Shown one piece after another: positions 29,367 through 37,739 of a stretch of DNA of 64,000 bases. Each line of letters begins with the position of its first letter. Position 1 is the first letter of the stretch. Under the pieces are notes generated by a model. That model was not told the origin of the DNA and made no database searches. It worked only from the letters and a program-made list of their open reading frames with translations. Source of the DNA: Salinisphaera sp. T31B1. GTDB lineage: Bacteria > Pseudomonadota > Gammaproteobacteria > Nevskiales > Salinisphaeraceae. A program made the translations under genes and the position numbers. The DNA is taken from contig NZ_APNH01000005.1 in assembly GCF_040361275.1 (NCBI RefSeq), positions 363,482-427,481 on the forward strand, given 5' to 3'.

Positions 29367-30944
29367 ATGACCCAGGACATCCACGCCGAAAAGATCCTCA
29401 TTCTCGACTTCGGCAGCCAGTACACCCAGCTCATCGCCCGCCGCGTGCGCGAGGCCAACGTCTACTGCGAAATCTACGCCTGGGACGTTACCGACGAGCA
29501 GGTGCGCGCCTTCAACCCGAACGGCGTCATCCTCTCCGGCGGGCCGGAGTCGGTCACGGCAGAACAGGGCCCGCGTGCGCCGAAGGCCGTGTTCGATCTC
29601 GGCGTGCCGGTGCTGGGCATCTGCTACGGCATGCAGACCATGGCCGCCCAGCTCGGCGGCGAGGTGGAAACCTCCGAGGTGAAGGAATTCGGCTATGCGC
29701 GCGTACGCGCTCGTGGCCACTCCAGGCTGTTCACGGACATCCAGGACCACGTCAACGACGAAGGCCACGGCCTGCTCGACGTCTGGATGAGCCACGGCGA
29801 CCGCGTGGCCACGCTGCCCGAGGGCTTCAAGGTGATCGCCACGACCGACAGCGCGCCGCTGGCCGGCATGGCCGACGAAGAGCGCGGCTACTACGGCATC
29901 CAGTTCCATCCGGAAGTCACCCACACCACGCAGGGCAAGCGAATACTGGCGCGCTTCGTGCACGATATCTGCGGCTGCGGCGAACTCTGGACCAGCGAAC
30001 ACATCATCGAGGATCTGGTCGCACGTATCCGCGAACAGGTGGGCGATCAGCGCGTACTGCTCGGCCTGTCCGGCGGGGTGGACAGCTCGGTCACCGCCGC
30101 ACTCATTCACGAAGCGATCGGCGACAACCTCATCTGCGTGTTCGTCGACAACGGCCTGCTGCGCCTGAACGAAGGCGACGAAGTCATGGCCACCTTCGCC
30201 CAGCATATGGGCATCCGTGTGATCCGTGCCGATGCCGAAGATCAGTTCATGAACGCCCTCAAGGGCGAGGTGGACCCGGAGAAAAAACGCAAGATCATCG
30301 GCAACACCTTCATCGACGTCTTCGATGCCCATGCCGCCGAACTCACCAATATCGACTGGCTCGCCCAGGGCACCATCTACCCGGACGTCATCGAGTCCGC
30401 CGGCTCCGCCACCGGCAAGGCGCACGTCATCAAGAGCCATCACAACGTAGGCGGGCTGCCGGAAGACATGAAGCTCGGCCTCGTCGAGCCGCTACGCGAA
30501 CTGTTCAAGGACGAAGTCCGCGAGCTCGGCCTGGCCCTCGGCCTGCCGCGCGACATGCTGATGCGCCACCCGTTCCCCGGCCCGGGCCTGGGCGTGCGCA
30601 TTCTCGGCGAAGTGAAGAAAGAATACGCCGACAAGCTCCGCAAGGCCGACGCCATCTTCATCCACGAACTGCGCGAATCCGGCTGGTACGACAAGGTCAG
30701 CCAGGCCTTCGCCGTCTATCTGCCCGTCTCCAGCGTCGGTGTGACCGGCGACGGCCGCCGCTACGAACACGTGATTGCACTCCGTGCGGTCGAAACCATC
30801 GACTTCATGACCGCCCGCTGGGCGCACTTGCCGTACGAACTGCTCGAACACGTCTCGTCACGGATCGTGAATGAGGTGAGCGGGATATCGCGGGTGGTGT
30901 ACGACGTGACCGGCAAGCCGCCGGGGACGATTGAGTGGGAGTAG
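29367..30944 (+). CDS. guaA: GMP synthase (glutamine-hydrolysing)
   Basis: Aminates XMP to GMP using glutamine and ATP. It is 525 aa: an N-terminal class I glutamine amidotransferase with nucleophile C86 (GICYGMQ) and FHPEVTHT, a PP-loop ATP pyrophosphatase domain with [11 protein letters not shown] (about residue 230), and a C-terminal dimerisation domain ending PPGTIEWE. Complete and typical. It is the last core gene before the accessory block that begins about 90 bases later. Confidence 0.98.
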   Translation: MTQDIHAEKILILDFGSQYTQLIARRVREANVYCEIYAWDVTDEQVRAFNPNGVILSGGPESVTAEQGPRAPKAVFDLGVPVLGICYGMQTMAAQLGGEVETSEVKEFGYARVRARGHSRLFTDIQDHVNDEGHGLLDVWMSHGDRVATLPEGFKVIATTDSAPLAGMADEERGYYGIQFHPEVTHTTQGKRILARFVHDICGCGELWTSEHIIEDLVARIREQVGDQRVLLGLSGGVDSSVTAALIHEAIGDNLICVFVDNGLLRLNEGDEVMATFAQHMGIRVIRADAEDQFMNALKGEVDPEKKRKIIGNTFIDVFDAHAAELTNIDWLAQGTIYPDVIESAGSATGKAHVIKSHHNVGGLPEDMKLGLVEPLRELFKDEVRELGLALGLPRDMLMRHPFPGPGLGVRILGEVKKEYADKLRKADAIFIHELRESGWYDKVSQAFAVYLPVSSVGVTGDGRRYEHVIALRAVETIDFMTARWAHLPYELLEHVSSRIVNEVSGISRVVYDVTGKPPGTIEWE

Positions 30945-31036
30945 GGCATATCGTTTGTGCGATAGCGCCTAGCTGACGCGCTCAATCGGCGGTGCTACTT
31001 TGTTAGTACTGCTACTGCTACTGCAAAAGGGCTGTC

Positions 31037-31321
31037 ATGTCGACCACGTCGTTAAAACTCCCGGACGAGCTCAAGGCACGAATACAACGGGCGGCCGAAG
31101 CCCGCGATACCAGCGCTCACGCCTTCATGGTGGAGTCGCTTCAGAATGCGGTGACGGCCGCAGAGCAACAGCTCGCTTTCCATGCGGACGCACAAGATGC
31201 CTGGCAGGAGATGTGCGAGACCGGTCAAGCCTAAGACGGCGAGGAGGTGCATCGGTATATCTCGGCCTGCGCTCACGGCGAAGTCGTAGAGCGGCCGCAG
31301 CCCAAGCCGTGGCGAGAATAA
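31037..31321 (+). pseudogene. Ribbon-helix-helix (CopG/ParD-like) antitoxin, truncated by a stop codon
   Basis: The intact part (31037-31234, 65 aa) starts MSTTSLKLPDELKARIQRAA, a typical RHH DNA-binding antitoxin N-terminus. A TAA at 31232-31234 stops it early. The same frame then continues with antitoxin-like sequence (DGEEVHRYIS, then HGEVVERPQPKPWRE) to a natural TAA at 31319-31321 that overlaps the toxin start, as in intact RHH/ParE pairs. A single-base change thus seems to have removed the toxin-neutralising C-terminus. The RHH part could still bind DNA. The RHH family is recognised with confidence; the subfamily is not. Confidence 0.75.
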
Positions 31322-31632
31322 TCTATTCGACCTGAGCACTTACCGATCTGGATCGCGTCACTGACTTCTTGTTTGAAGCCGATCCGGCCGCTGCAGCAGA
31401 GACGGCCTACGTGATCGTGTCGGCTCTTAGAACGCTGGCAGATCATCCGCTTATTGGCCGAGTATATGCGGACGGTATTCGCGAACTGGTCATCTCGAGA
31501 GGCCGCACGGGCTATGTCGCGTTGTACCGCCACATGCCGCAGCGATCGTTAATTGCGATGTTATCGATAAGGCGCCAGCGTGAGAACGGGTATTTGAGCG
31601 GTAAGCGATCCCGAATCGGCATGTGGCGATGA
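31309..31632 (+). pseudogene. RelE/ParE-family toxin with in-frame stop at codon 9
   Basis: GTG 31309 overlaps the ancestral antitoxin end and reads MARIIYST, then TGA (31333-31335), then ALTDLDRVTDFLFEADPAAAA and onward in the same frame to 31632. This is the normal ParE-like layout: beta strand, long helix, then DHPLIGRVYADGIRELVISRGRTGYVALYR. Apart from the stop the frame is intact. Internal initiation at TTG 31369 would give an 87-aa protein lacking the first strand and helix start, so toxicity is doubtful. The pair looks like an addiction module disabled in both halves. Confidence 0.75.
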
Positions 31633-31683
31633 AAGCTCAAGAGAGCGAGCGCTGCGGTAGCGATGTATCACGCGGAGGCAAGC

Positions 31684-31926
31684 ATGGAATACGTCTTCAC
31701 GCTCCGGTTTCGCGCCAACAACTTGGATTGCGGCGATCAAGCGTTCATGGATCGTCTTTTCGAGGCAGGTTGCGGTGATGCGCTGGTTAGTATTGGTAAT
31801 TCGGGAACACTCGCGCTCGAGTTCGCTAGAGAAGCCGATGGTGCTAGCGAAGCCGTCGAAAGTGCGATGGCAGATGCGCGGAAGGTGGTTGGCGGCGCTG
31901 AGTTACTTGAAGTGATTCCTAGCTAG
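31684..31926 (+). CDS. Small hypothetical protein
   Basis: ATG 31684 has a GGAGG ribosome site 5 bases upstream and gives 80 aa starting MEYVFTLRFR. An earlier ATG at 31663 lacks such a site. The sequence looks alpha/beta: a first strand, FMDRLFEAGCGDALVSIG, then GTLALEFAREADGASEAVE. I recall longer proteins whose N-terminal domain resembles this and which carry a C-terminal helix-turn-helix; here only the N-terminal part is present, so it may be standalone or truncated. It lies between the toxin remnant and the nuclease gene. Function unknown. Confidence 0.6.
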   Translation: MEYVFTLRFRANNLDCGDQAFMDRLFEAGCGDALVSIGNSGTLALEFAREADGASEAVESAMADARKVVGGAELLEVIPS

Positions 31927-32000
31927 TCTGAGGTCTGCGTTGTTGCGGGTTTTTATATGTCGCAGTGCTGTGTTTACGAGCTTGCCTAACTGAGGAACGA

Positions 32001-34736
32001 ATGGCTAAAAATAATAAGAAGAAAAAGCGGCCACGAGGTAAAAAACGATCGGGCGGGTTAGCTAAAACTGCATCTAGCGCATCCAGATCTGGATCTAATG
32101 CGGGTAGGGGATTTCGCTACCAAGACGCCGTGTCCGCTTGGTTGGCGGTAGAAATATGGGCTGGTCAGCGAGCGCCCGCCATCGTGATCCCGGAAGGTGG
32201 CGACGACATTGAGCTGCGTGGCGAAGCAACGAGCTTTGTCCAGGTCAAGAGCCGGCGGGAACACCTTGGGGACTATACGGAAGGCGAGACGGTTGGACAC
32301 ATTGAAGACCTGTGGAATCGGTCGCTTGGCTTCGCACCGCGGCCGCAGCAACTTGAGCTCGTTCTTGAGCGGGAGGTAGCGGGCCTCCATCCCCTCGACC
32401 ACCACCCCGCAGTCCGCCCAATCGAAGGTCCGATCAGCACCAGACTTGCAAAGTTCAGTGGGGCCTCTGATCTTCTCCCACGAACATCAATCGTCGTGGC
32501 AACCTCACCGCAGGAATGGGCGATCAGCCTGATCGTAGATCGATTGCACTGCGCCCCGATCGCAGCCCAGATGTGCTTTGCCGATCTGCTGGTCCGCGTG
32601 GGTGCTCTGGCAGACGCCAATGGCCGGTTAGCACCGGAGAACTATCGTGGCGTTTCGATCTCCGACACCGAAACGTCAATCCGCGATGTCTTGGCCGCTA
32701 TCGACATTGACGCGATCGAACGCGCCCTCAGGGATGGCGTCTGCGAACCGGTAGATTTCCTTACGCCTCTCAACGACCCAAACTTCTATCTCGGGGTCGA
32801 TGTAGAACCCGGTCACATCGCGGCAGGTTTGGTGGCCGAACGTCCCCGAAGCAGATCGGCGTTGGTGGAGGGTATTGAACAACGCCGGGCCGCGTTGATC
32901 GTCGGACCGTCAGGGGCCGGAAAATCCGCTTTGATGTGGGAGGCCGCCAACGCGTTGCGCCATACGGTGCGGTGGTTTCGTATCCGTCGTCTGAGTGCGG
33001 AGGATATTCCATCTCTGCGCCAGTTGGTCCGGACGTTTCGCGCTTCAGTAGACAGCCCCTTGGGCTTCGTCATGGATGATGTCGGCCGGAATGGGCCGGA
33101 AAGCTGGGGCGCCTTGCTCAAAGAGGCGATGTCTGTGCCCGGCGTCGTCCTGCTCGGTTCGGTCCGGGAAGAAGATGTTACGCTGATTGCAGAGCGCGCG
33201 CGGGCAGCCGAAATACGCGCCGTTCCCGATTACGAACTCGCAGAACGACTCTGGCGAGAACTGCGCGAAGCCGAAAAGACGAACTGGGCGGGTTGGTACG
33301 AGCCGTGGAAGATGAGCGATGGCCTTCTTCTCGAATATGTCCATATCCTGACGCGCGGACAAAGGATGCACGAACTCCTCGCCGATCAAGTCGCGGCCAG
33401 AGTTTCAGATCCGAAGCGTTCCCTTGAACTGGATATTCTGCGATCCGGCGCCTGGGCAGGCACAGCGAATGCTGAAGTCGATGCATCGCGATTGGCGCGC
33501 GCGCTTTCGGTCAGTGAGGCCGATCTGTCACGCGCCTTACAGCGCCTCATCCAGGAACATCTGGTTCGTTCACCTGCTCTGGGTGCGGTCACCGGCCTAC
33601 ACCAGCTTCGATCCGAAGAATTGCTGCAGCTCACGCACCAGACAACAGTGCCGACCCTCGAAACGAGTTTCGAACGGACGATCGCGAGTGTGCCCGCCGC
33701 CGATCTCGAGCCGTTGGTCGCGGACACGCTATCTGCGCGGCGCTTGCCTGTTCCAACGGTGCTCAATGGCCTGATTGCCCGCTTGAAGGACGAACAGGAT
33801 GCGCGGGCATTGGCCTCAGCGCTCCGGGGTTTAGGTTCGGGCCGTGTTTCCTTGGGCGTCGACGAATGGCTGGAAACGCCTGAAGCGCGTGCGCTGCCGC
33901 GAACGCAAGTCGGAAGCGCCGCAATGTTCGGGATTGCGGGTATTGATCTGAGTGGTCTCAGCATCATCCCGGAGGTACAGGCCGCAGCGGATCGACTTTC
34001 GCAGATCAAAGGTTCGCCAGACGATGACCCTCGCCGCCTGTTGATGGAGCGTATGTCACCCTCTGTCCTGTCTGTCCTGATCGAGACAGCGGATTTGGCG
34101 AGCTTAGATGAGATTCTCGCAGCGTTGGTCGGAATGCCATTGCCAGCCGCGGTGCGGGCGAGTCTCATGCAGGCTCCAGAAGGCTTCTTGAATGCCAATC
34201 TCGATCTCTTGGGGTCTCTGATGGGCACCTTGTCCGCCCTGGATCGTGAGATCGCCAGTGATTGGGTCGCCGAGGTCGGGCAAGAGGCGCTGTTCGCACG
34301 GGTTCAGGCAGAGACAGCTTGGGCCGGGCCAGTAGCTACCGAAGATTCGGATGATGGAGTAATTGTTTGTTGCGATCTTTGGTACGTTGCCGGCTCCGTA
34401 CAGCAAGAACCGCACGACGCGGTTGTGGGTTTGTGTGAGCTGATTTTGGCACTGTGTCCGTCGGCTGACATTGCGGTGTCCAACGCTATTACCGCAAGCG
34501 GCGAATTGGCTGGCCTTGCTCGGATGCCGTTCGCTACAAAGCGCATTCCCCGGAAGAATCTTCCTCCACCATCAGTTCCTCAGTGGAATCGACGGTGGGG
34601 TGATCTAATTTCCCGCCGTGTCGCCGCTCCCAGCTATAGCGACTATCTCTCGAGAGGCTTGGCGATTCTCGATGCGCTTGTACCGACGTTGGAGAAAATT
34701 TTTCGAGGCGCACGTTCGTGGCAAGAACGCGCCTAA
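32001..34736 (+). CDS. Cap4/DUF4297-like nuclease fused to a P-loop NTPase (N-terminal part of a frameshifted gene)
   Basis: ATG 32001, with GAGGA upstream, gives 911 aa. A Lys/Arg-rich leader (2-17) precedes a predicted PD-(D/E)xK nuclease domain: GFRYQ (37-41), acidic residues E65 and D69, and the Q81-x-K83 motif in VQVKSR, the pattern of Cap4/DUF4297 nucleases. A STAND/AAA-like NTPase follows with Walker A GPSGAGKS (302-309) and Walker B LGFVMDD (354-360). The rest (about 420-911) is helical and I cannot assign it. This architecture is typical of phage-sensing defence proteins, so a defence role is inferred. The frame ends at 34736 while matching content appears to continue in the +1 frame (see next entry). 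Confidence 0.75.
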   Translation: MAKNNKKKKRPRGKKRSGGLAKTASSASRSGSNAGRGFRYQDAVSAWLAVEIWAGQRAPAIVIPEGGDDIELRGEATSFVQVKSRREHLGDYTEGETVGHIEDLWNRSLGFAPRPQQLELVLEREVAGLHPLDHHPAVRPIEGPISTRLAKFSGASDLLPRTSIVVATSPQEWAISLIVDRLHCAPIAAQMCFADLLVRVGALADANGRLAPENYRGVSISDTETSIRDVLAAIDIDAIERALRDGVCEPVDFLTPLNDPNFYLGVDVEPGHIAAGLVAERPRSRSALVEGIEQRRAALIVGPSGAGKSALMWEAANALRHTVRWFRIRRLSAEDIPSLRQLVRTFRASVDSPLGFVMDDVGRNGPESWGALLKEAMSVPGVVLLGSVREEDVTLIAERARAAEIRAVPDYELAERLWRELREAEKTNWAGWYEPWKMSDGLLLEYVHILTRGQRMHELLADQVAARVSDPKRSLELDILRSGAWAGTANAEVDASRLARALSVSEADLSRALQRLIQEHLVRSPALGAVTGLHQLRSEELLQLTHQTTVPTLETSFERTIASVPAADLEPLVADTLSARRLPVPTVLNGLIARLKDEQDARALASALRGLGSGRVSLGVDEWLETPEARALPRTQVGSAAMFGIAGIDLSGLSIIPEVQAAADRLSQIKGSPDDDPRRLLMERMSPSVLSVLIETADLASLDEILAALVGMPLPAAVRASLMQAPEGFLNANLDLLGSLMGTLSALDREIASDWVAEVGQEALFARVQAETAWAGPVATEDSDDGVIVCCDLWYVAGSVQQEPHDAVVGLCELILALCPSADIAVSNAITASGELAGLARMPFATKRIPRKNLPPPSVPQWNRRWGDLISRRVAAPSYSDYLSRGLAILDALVPTLEKIFRGARSWQERA

Positions 34737-35895
34737 AGGACTCTTTGAAACACTGAACTCCCTAAACGCTGAGACCGAAGCGCTAACGCCCCCTGCTATT
34801 TCGTCATTGGAAGCCTCGGGCGTGGGAGACAAAGGGGCCAACATCGCCGTCACCAAGTTTCAAAACCTCCTGCACAGTGCAAGTGTCAATGTCGTTAAGA
34901 GGTTCGCGATCCTGCCCTATCAAGCTGGCGCCTACATTGGCTGGCTGAGCGATCTCATCACCGATGTCGACGTGGCTGTTTCTGAAGAGCCTTGGCAGCT
35001 TGTTAGTGATGGACCTCCGACGATGCTTACACGGCTCAATAGGCTTTTAGAAACGTTGCGAGTTCTGGCCGGGGAAGCGCATGAGCGACAGGAGGCGCCA
35101 GCGATTACTTGGGCGGCCCGCGGCAAGGGCGCCCGGGCCGGTAACGCTTTAAAACTCGTATCGCTCCTCGCCAAGGCCGCGGGAGATAAAAGATTGGCTC
35201 GACGGAAGGCCGAAATTGAGCGGTCGGCGAACGAAGCCGGGATCGATGCCGTTTTCCATCTCCGCGTCGATCCGACCGGCATCCTTCCGTGGCCCCCGGC
35301 AAAGGTTCTGGCACTGCTTTCAGCGAGTGATGTCGCAGACGCGGTCAGCGCGCTCGCTGAACAAGCGGAAACGTTGCGATCTTTGGTAACGTCATCGGCG
35401 CATCTGACGGTCATGGCTTTCATCGACGGGATTGCATTCCCGGCGCTCGCGAGGTCTGGTCATCAAACTCTTTTTCCTTCCGTCGAACGCGCTGTTATTT
35501 GGGCTGAAGATCTCGGGCTGCGCTGCGCTCCGTCTGCCGTGGCCAGCCTGTTTGGAGAAGTGCTGACTCTGGCCGGTGAACTTGGCGCAATGGATCGTCT
35601 GGGGCTAGGCGCCGAATCCCGTCCCGAAGCGGAAGTCATTGCGCGCCGAGCCGTGGAGACCTCTTTCGACAAGAAGAGAGAAGATCTGGTTCGAGAACTG
35701 GAAACGTTCGAGCTGGATACTCAAACCGATATTTTTCGGTTGATCGAGCGGCTGCAAGCCGGGGTAATCGATTTTGCCGCCGAAGCGCAGGCCGCGCTTG
35801 GTGGGGCCTCTACGGAGATTGCGGAAGCGGCGGACTCTTTGGCTCTACTTCTGCTCGACTGTGAATTTCAAAGAGATGTCATCGTAAATCAATAA
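34672..35895 (+). CDS. C-terminal part of the nuclease-NTPase protein, in the +1 frame
   Basis: This frame overlaps the end of the previous one; the first internal ATG is 34672, giving 407 aa, with no clear ribosome site. AAAATTTTT at 34695-34703 lies in the overlap. Removing one base there would join the frames smoothly (LEKIF then EAHVRGKNAPKGLFE) into a single protein of about 1,297 aa. The region is helical, with no motif I recognise; it could be the sensor half of the defence protein. A real frameshift mutation, a sequencing error in the homopolymer, or two separate subunits are all possible. One split gene is favoured because no intergenic space or start signal exists. Confidence 0.6.
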   Translation: MRLYRRWRKFFEAHVRGKNAPKGLFETLNSLNAETEALTPPAISSLEASGVGDKGANIAVTKFQNLLHSASVNVVKRFAILPYQAGAYIGWLSDLITDVDVAVSEEPWQLVSDGPPTMLTRLNRLLETLRVLAGEAHERQEAPAITWAARGKGARAGNALKLVSLLAKAAGDKRLARRKAEIERSANEAGIDAVFHLRVDPTGILPWPPAKVLALLSASDVADAVSALAEQAETLRSLVTSSAHLTVMAFIDGIAFPALARSGHQTLFPSVERAVIWAEDLGLRCAPSAVASLFGEVLTLAGELGAMDRLGLGAESRPEAEVIARRAVETSFDKKREDLVRELETFELDTQTDIFRLIERLQAGVIDFAAEAQAALGGASTEIAEAADSLALLLLDCEFQRDVIVNQ

Positions 35896-36036
35896 ACTTT
35901 GTAGTGCTCGGATAGTCATTTTGCCATCGCCTTGCTGCTTAGTAATTGGAGCCTACCACTCGTTGCCGCTGTCGAGCTTGATGCAATACAGGCGCTAAGG
36001 CGTCGCGACGGGAGGCTGGCTGAGCGTTCATCCTGG

Positions 36037-36921
36037 TTAGGCCTCGCCGGCTGGCTGATTGGTTGTCTTTTCTTGAACTGAATCAAATCCGAAAATCGCA
36101 GGAACCTTTTCACCCTTCACCGGCTTGCGTCCGGTCAGATTCTCGACCTTTACCCTCGGCCGGCCGTGCAGTGCAGGGTTGAGCGATCCCGGCGTTGGGA
36201 AGGGCGGAAGCGACAGCGGTCGGCCATCGATGCAGCGGTCCTGCGAGACGAAGGGCAGAAAAACTTGAAGGACCTCATTGCCATAGGCCAGAGTGAAGAA
36301 GGCGTAGGGTACGGTGTCGATTCCGGCCCGCCGCCGCATTAACATGAGAACGATGAGGTCGTTTCGCATCGGGCCAGGGATGAACGTCCGAAAGATTGGA
36401 AACTCCGCGACGAAGTTCCGCGAATGGTTGGTGTCGCGAATCCAGTCATACGTTTCTCGGAAGTGTTGGGTCTCGACGTCAGGGATGAGAGTCAGGCCGA
36501 TCTTAACTAGGCCTTTGAGGGCAGCGACCGGGATATAGGTGTCGCGGTGCAGCTCGAATCGAAGCTGCTTGACAGCCTCGTCCACCTCGAAGAACGGATC
36601 GTCTTCGTACTCCTCGAGCTGAAAGCCCGTGCCGGAATACTCGACGCGCCAGCCCTTGTTGGGACCTGGCTTCTTGATGGTTGGGACTCCATTTCGGCCC
36701 TTGATGCGCGAGAGCGTGCGTATAGGCTTGGTCCAGTTTCCGAGATGATTTTCGATACCCTCACCGAACAGATGGTTGCAGGCGTCGCACTCATAGTTGC
36801 TGAAAAGGCCGGTGTTGCCGAAAGCCGCCGGCATCGCGTGGGCTTCATCCTTAAAAGTCACGGCCGGCTCATCTTGGTAGCAGAATCGGCAATGCCGAGG
36901 ATGATCCGCGCTCCCGAGCAT
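36037..36921 (-). CDS. HNH-type endonuclease-like protein
   Basis: From ATG 36921 it has 294 aa. A zinc-finger-like HNH core lies at the N-terminus: C11-x2-C14, H28 in KDEAHAMP, and C45-x2-C48 followed by N49-H50 (CDACNHLFG). This CxxC...EAHAxP...CxxCN spacing is the one seen in HNH_5-like nucleases. The remaining 230 residues are unassigned. A longer start at 36972 lies inside the REP-like palindrome and is rejected. It is convergent with the nuclease-NTPase gene, 140 bases from its end, and may be part of the same defence cluster. Actual cleavage activity is inferred. Confidence 0.65.
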   Translation of the reverse strand: MLGSADHPRHCRFCYQDEPAVTFKDEAHAMPAAFGNTGLFSNYECDACNHLFGEGIENHLGNWTKPIRTLSRIKGRNGVPTIKKPGPNKGWRVEYSGTGFQLEEYEDDPFFEVDEAVKQLRFELHRDTYIPVAALKGLVKIGLTLIPDVETQHFRETYDWIRDTNHSRNFVAEFPIFRTFIPGPMRNDLIVLMLMRRRAGIDTVPYAFFTLAYGNEVLQVFLPFVSQDRCIDGRPLSLPPFPTPGSLNPALHGRPRVKVENLTGRKPVKGEKVPAIFGFDSVQEKTTNQPAGEA

Positions 36922-36939
36922 CAGCTTAGCGCAAGGATC

Positions 36940-36992
36940 GGGGTCAGGTCTTGCATTTTGCGCACAATGCAAGACCTGACCCTATTTTCCTC
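36940..36992. repeat. REP-like palindromic element, copy 1
   Basis: GGGTCAGGTCTTGCATT (36941-36957) is the inverted repeat of AATGCAAGACCTGACCC (36966-36982), with an 8-base loop, followed by TATTTTCCTC. A second copy lies at 40410-40462 with three differences over 53 bases. Such CAGGTCTTG palindromes resemble REP sequences mobilised by REP-associated tyrosine transposases (RAYT); no such transposase is in the window. It sits 18 bases upstream of the HNH gene start. Confidence 0.75.
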
Positions 36993-37206
36993 TTCGGTTC
37001 AATGTGGGCTTGCTCGGCCGCTCAAGGGGGAAGGACAAAACAATGTTTGGATGGATTCTGGCGCAATGGCAAAAAAGCGGCCCAGAGGTCGCATGACGTT
37101 CTGGGCCACGTCTTTGGTAGATATGCCCACCAACTGGTCGCACGCTGGTCGTGGCAGCTGTTCCGCGCCTTGACTATCTACAGCACGATCACCTCGATGG
37201 GATCGC
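36993..37206. other. Short spacer without a supported gene
   Basis: About 210 bases between the REP copy and the SnoaL-like gene. Small frames such as the one around 37067 (ATGGCAAAAAAGCGG) lack convincing protein content. It may be a remnant left by rearrangement at the REP element. Confidence 0.4.
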
Positions 37207-37638
37207 TCAGGGGCGGTAGTCGGTCACACCGGCGCCGGTTTTCAGATCGATGGGCACCGACACATGGTCGTGAATCATCAGCCATTGGCCATCGAGCTTG
37301 CGCAAACCGATGGTCTCGCGGGTCCACAGGTCGATCTTGTTGCCGGCCACAGAGCCCATGAAACGAGTGAAACCGGTGGTGAAGGCGACATCGCCGGAAC
37401 AATGGACCTTCATGCCCTTGAACTCGAATACGGGGTCTTCGTCGAACATCTCGAAAAAGGTGATCCAATTCTGTCGGAAGGACTCCCAGCCCTCGAAGCT
37501 GAAGGGCGGCATCACATCGAAGCCGAGGTACTCCTCTCCCGGGTAATAGGTAGCCATCGTCCGGTCGAGATCGCGTGACTGGACGGCGTTCTGCCACTCT
37601 GCGCGCAAGGCGCGAATCTGTCTTTCATCCTGGGTCAT
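37207..37638 (-). CDS. SnoaL-like/ketosteroid isomerase-like protein (NTF2 fold)
   Basis: From ATG 37638 it has 143 aa; a TTG 27 bases earlier is less likely. The pattern is that of the nuclear-transport-factor-2 superfamily: an N-terminal helix (IRALRAEWQNAVQSRDLDR), TMATYYPGEEYLGFDVMPP, then beta strands with FKGMKVHCSGDVAFTTGF and GQWLMIHDHVSVP. Closest to DUF4440/SnoaL-like enzymes of unknown substrate. It is on the same strand as the O-methyltransferase and hydrolase upstream, 101 bases after the methyltransferase stop, and may be their third operon member. Confidence 0.75.
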   Translation of the reverse strand: MTQDERQIRALRAEWQNAVQSRDLDRTMATYYPGEEYLGFDVMPPFSFEGWESFRQNWITFFEMFDEDPVFEFKGMKVHCSGDVAFTTGFTRFMGSVAGNKIDLWTRETIGLRKLDGQWLMIHDHVSVPIDLKTGAGVTDYRP

Positions 37639-37739
37639 GGGTCGGTTCCTGAGTGGGTTGAGCAAGTGACCATGTTGACGTGTGTCAGTGTCAGGGCATC
37701 GTCAGCAGAGGATTGAGACGAATCCCGGTGAGATCCGCG

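Noticed and set aside
29328..30443. Minus-strand open frame opposite guaA
   Set aside because: Same antisense artefact; guaA motifs are complete.
31232..31335. Stop-codon recoding in the toxin-antitoxin genes
   Set aside because: Two different stops (TAA and TGA) and no recoding element visible; simple decay explains both.
34690..34736. Programmed -1 ribosomal frameshift at AAAATTTTT
   Set aside because: The downstream frame is +1 relative to the upstream one, and no X-XXY-YYZ heptamer fits the reading phase, so a one-base insertion is more likely.
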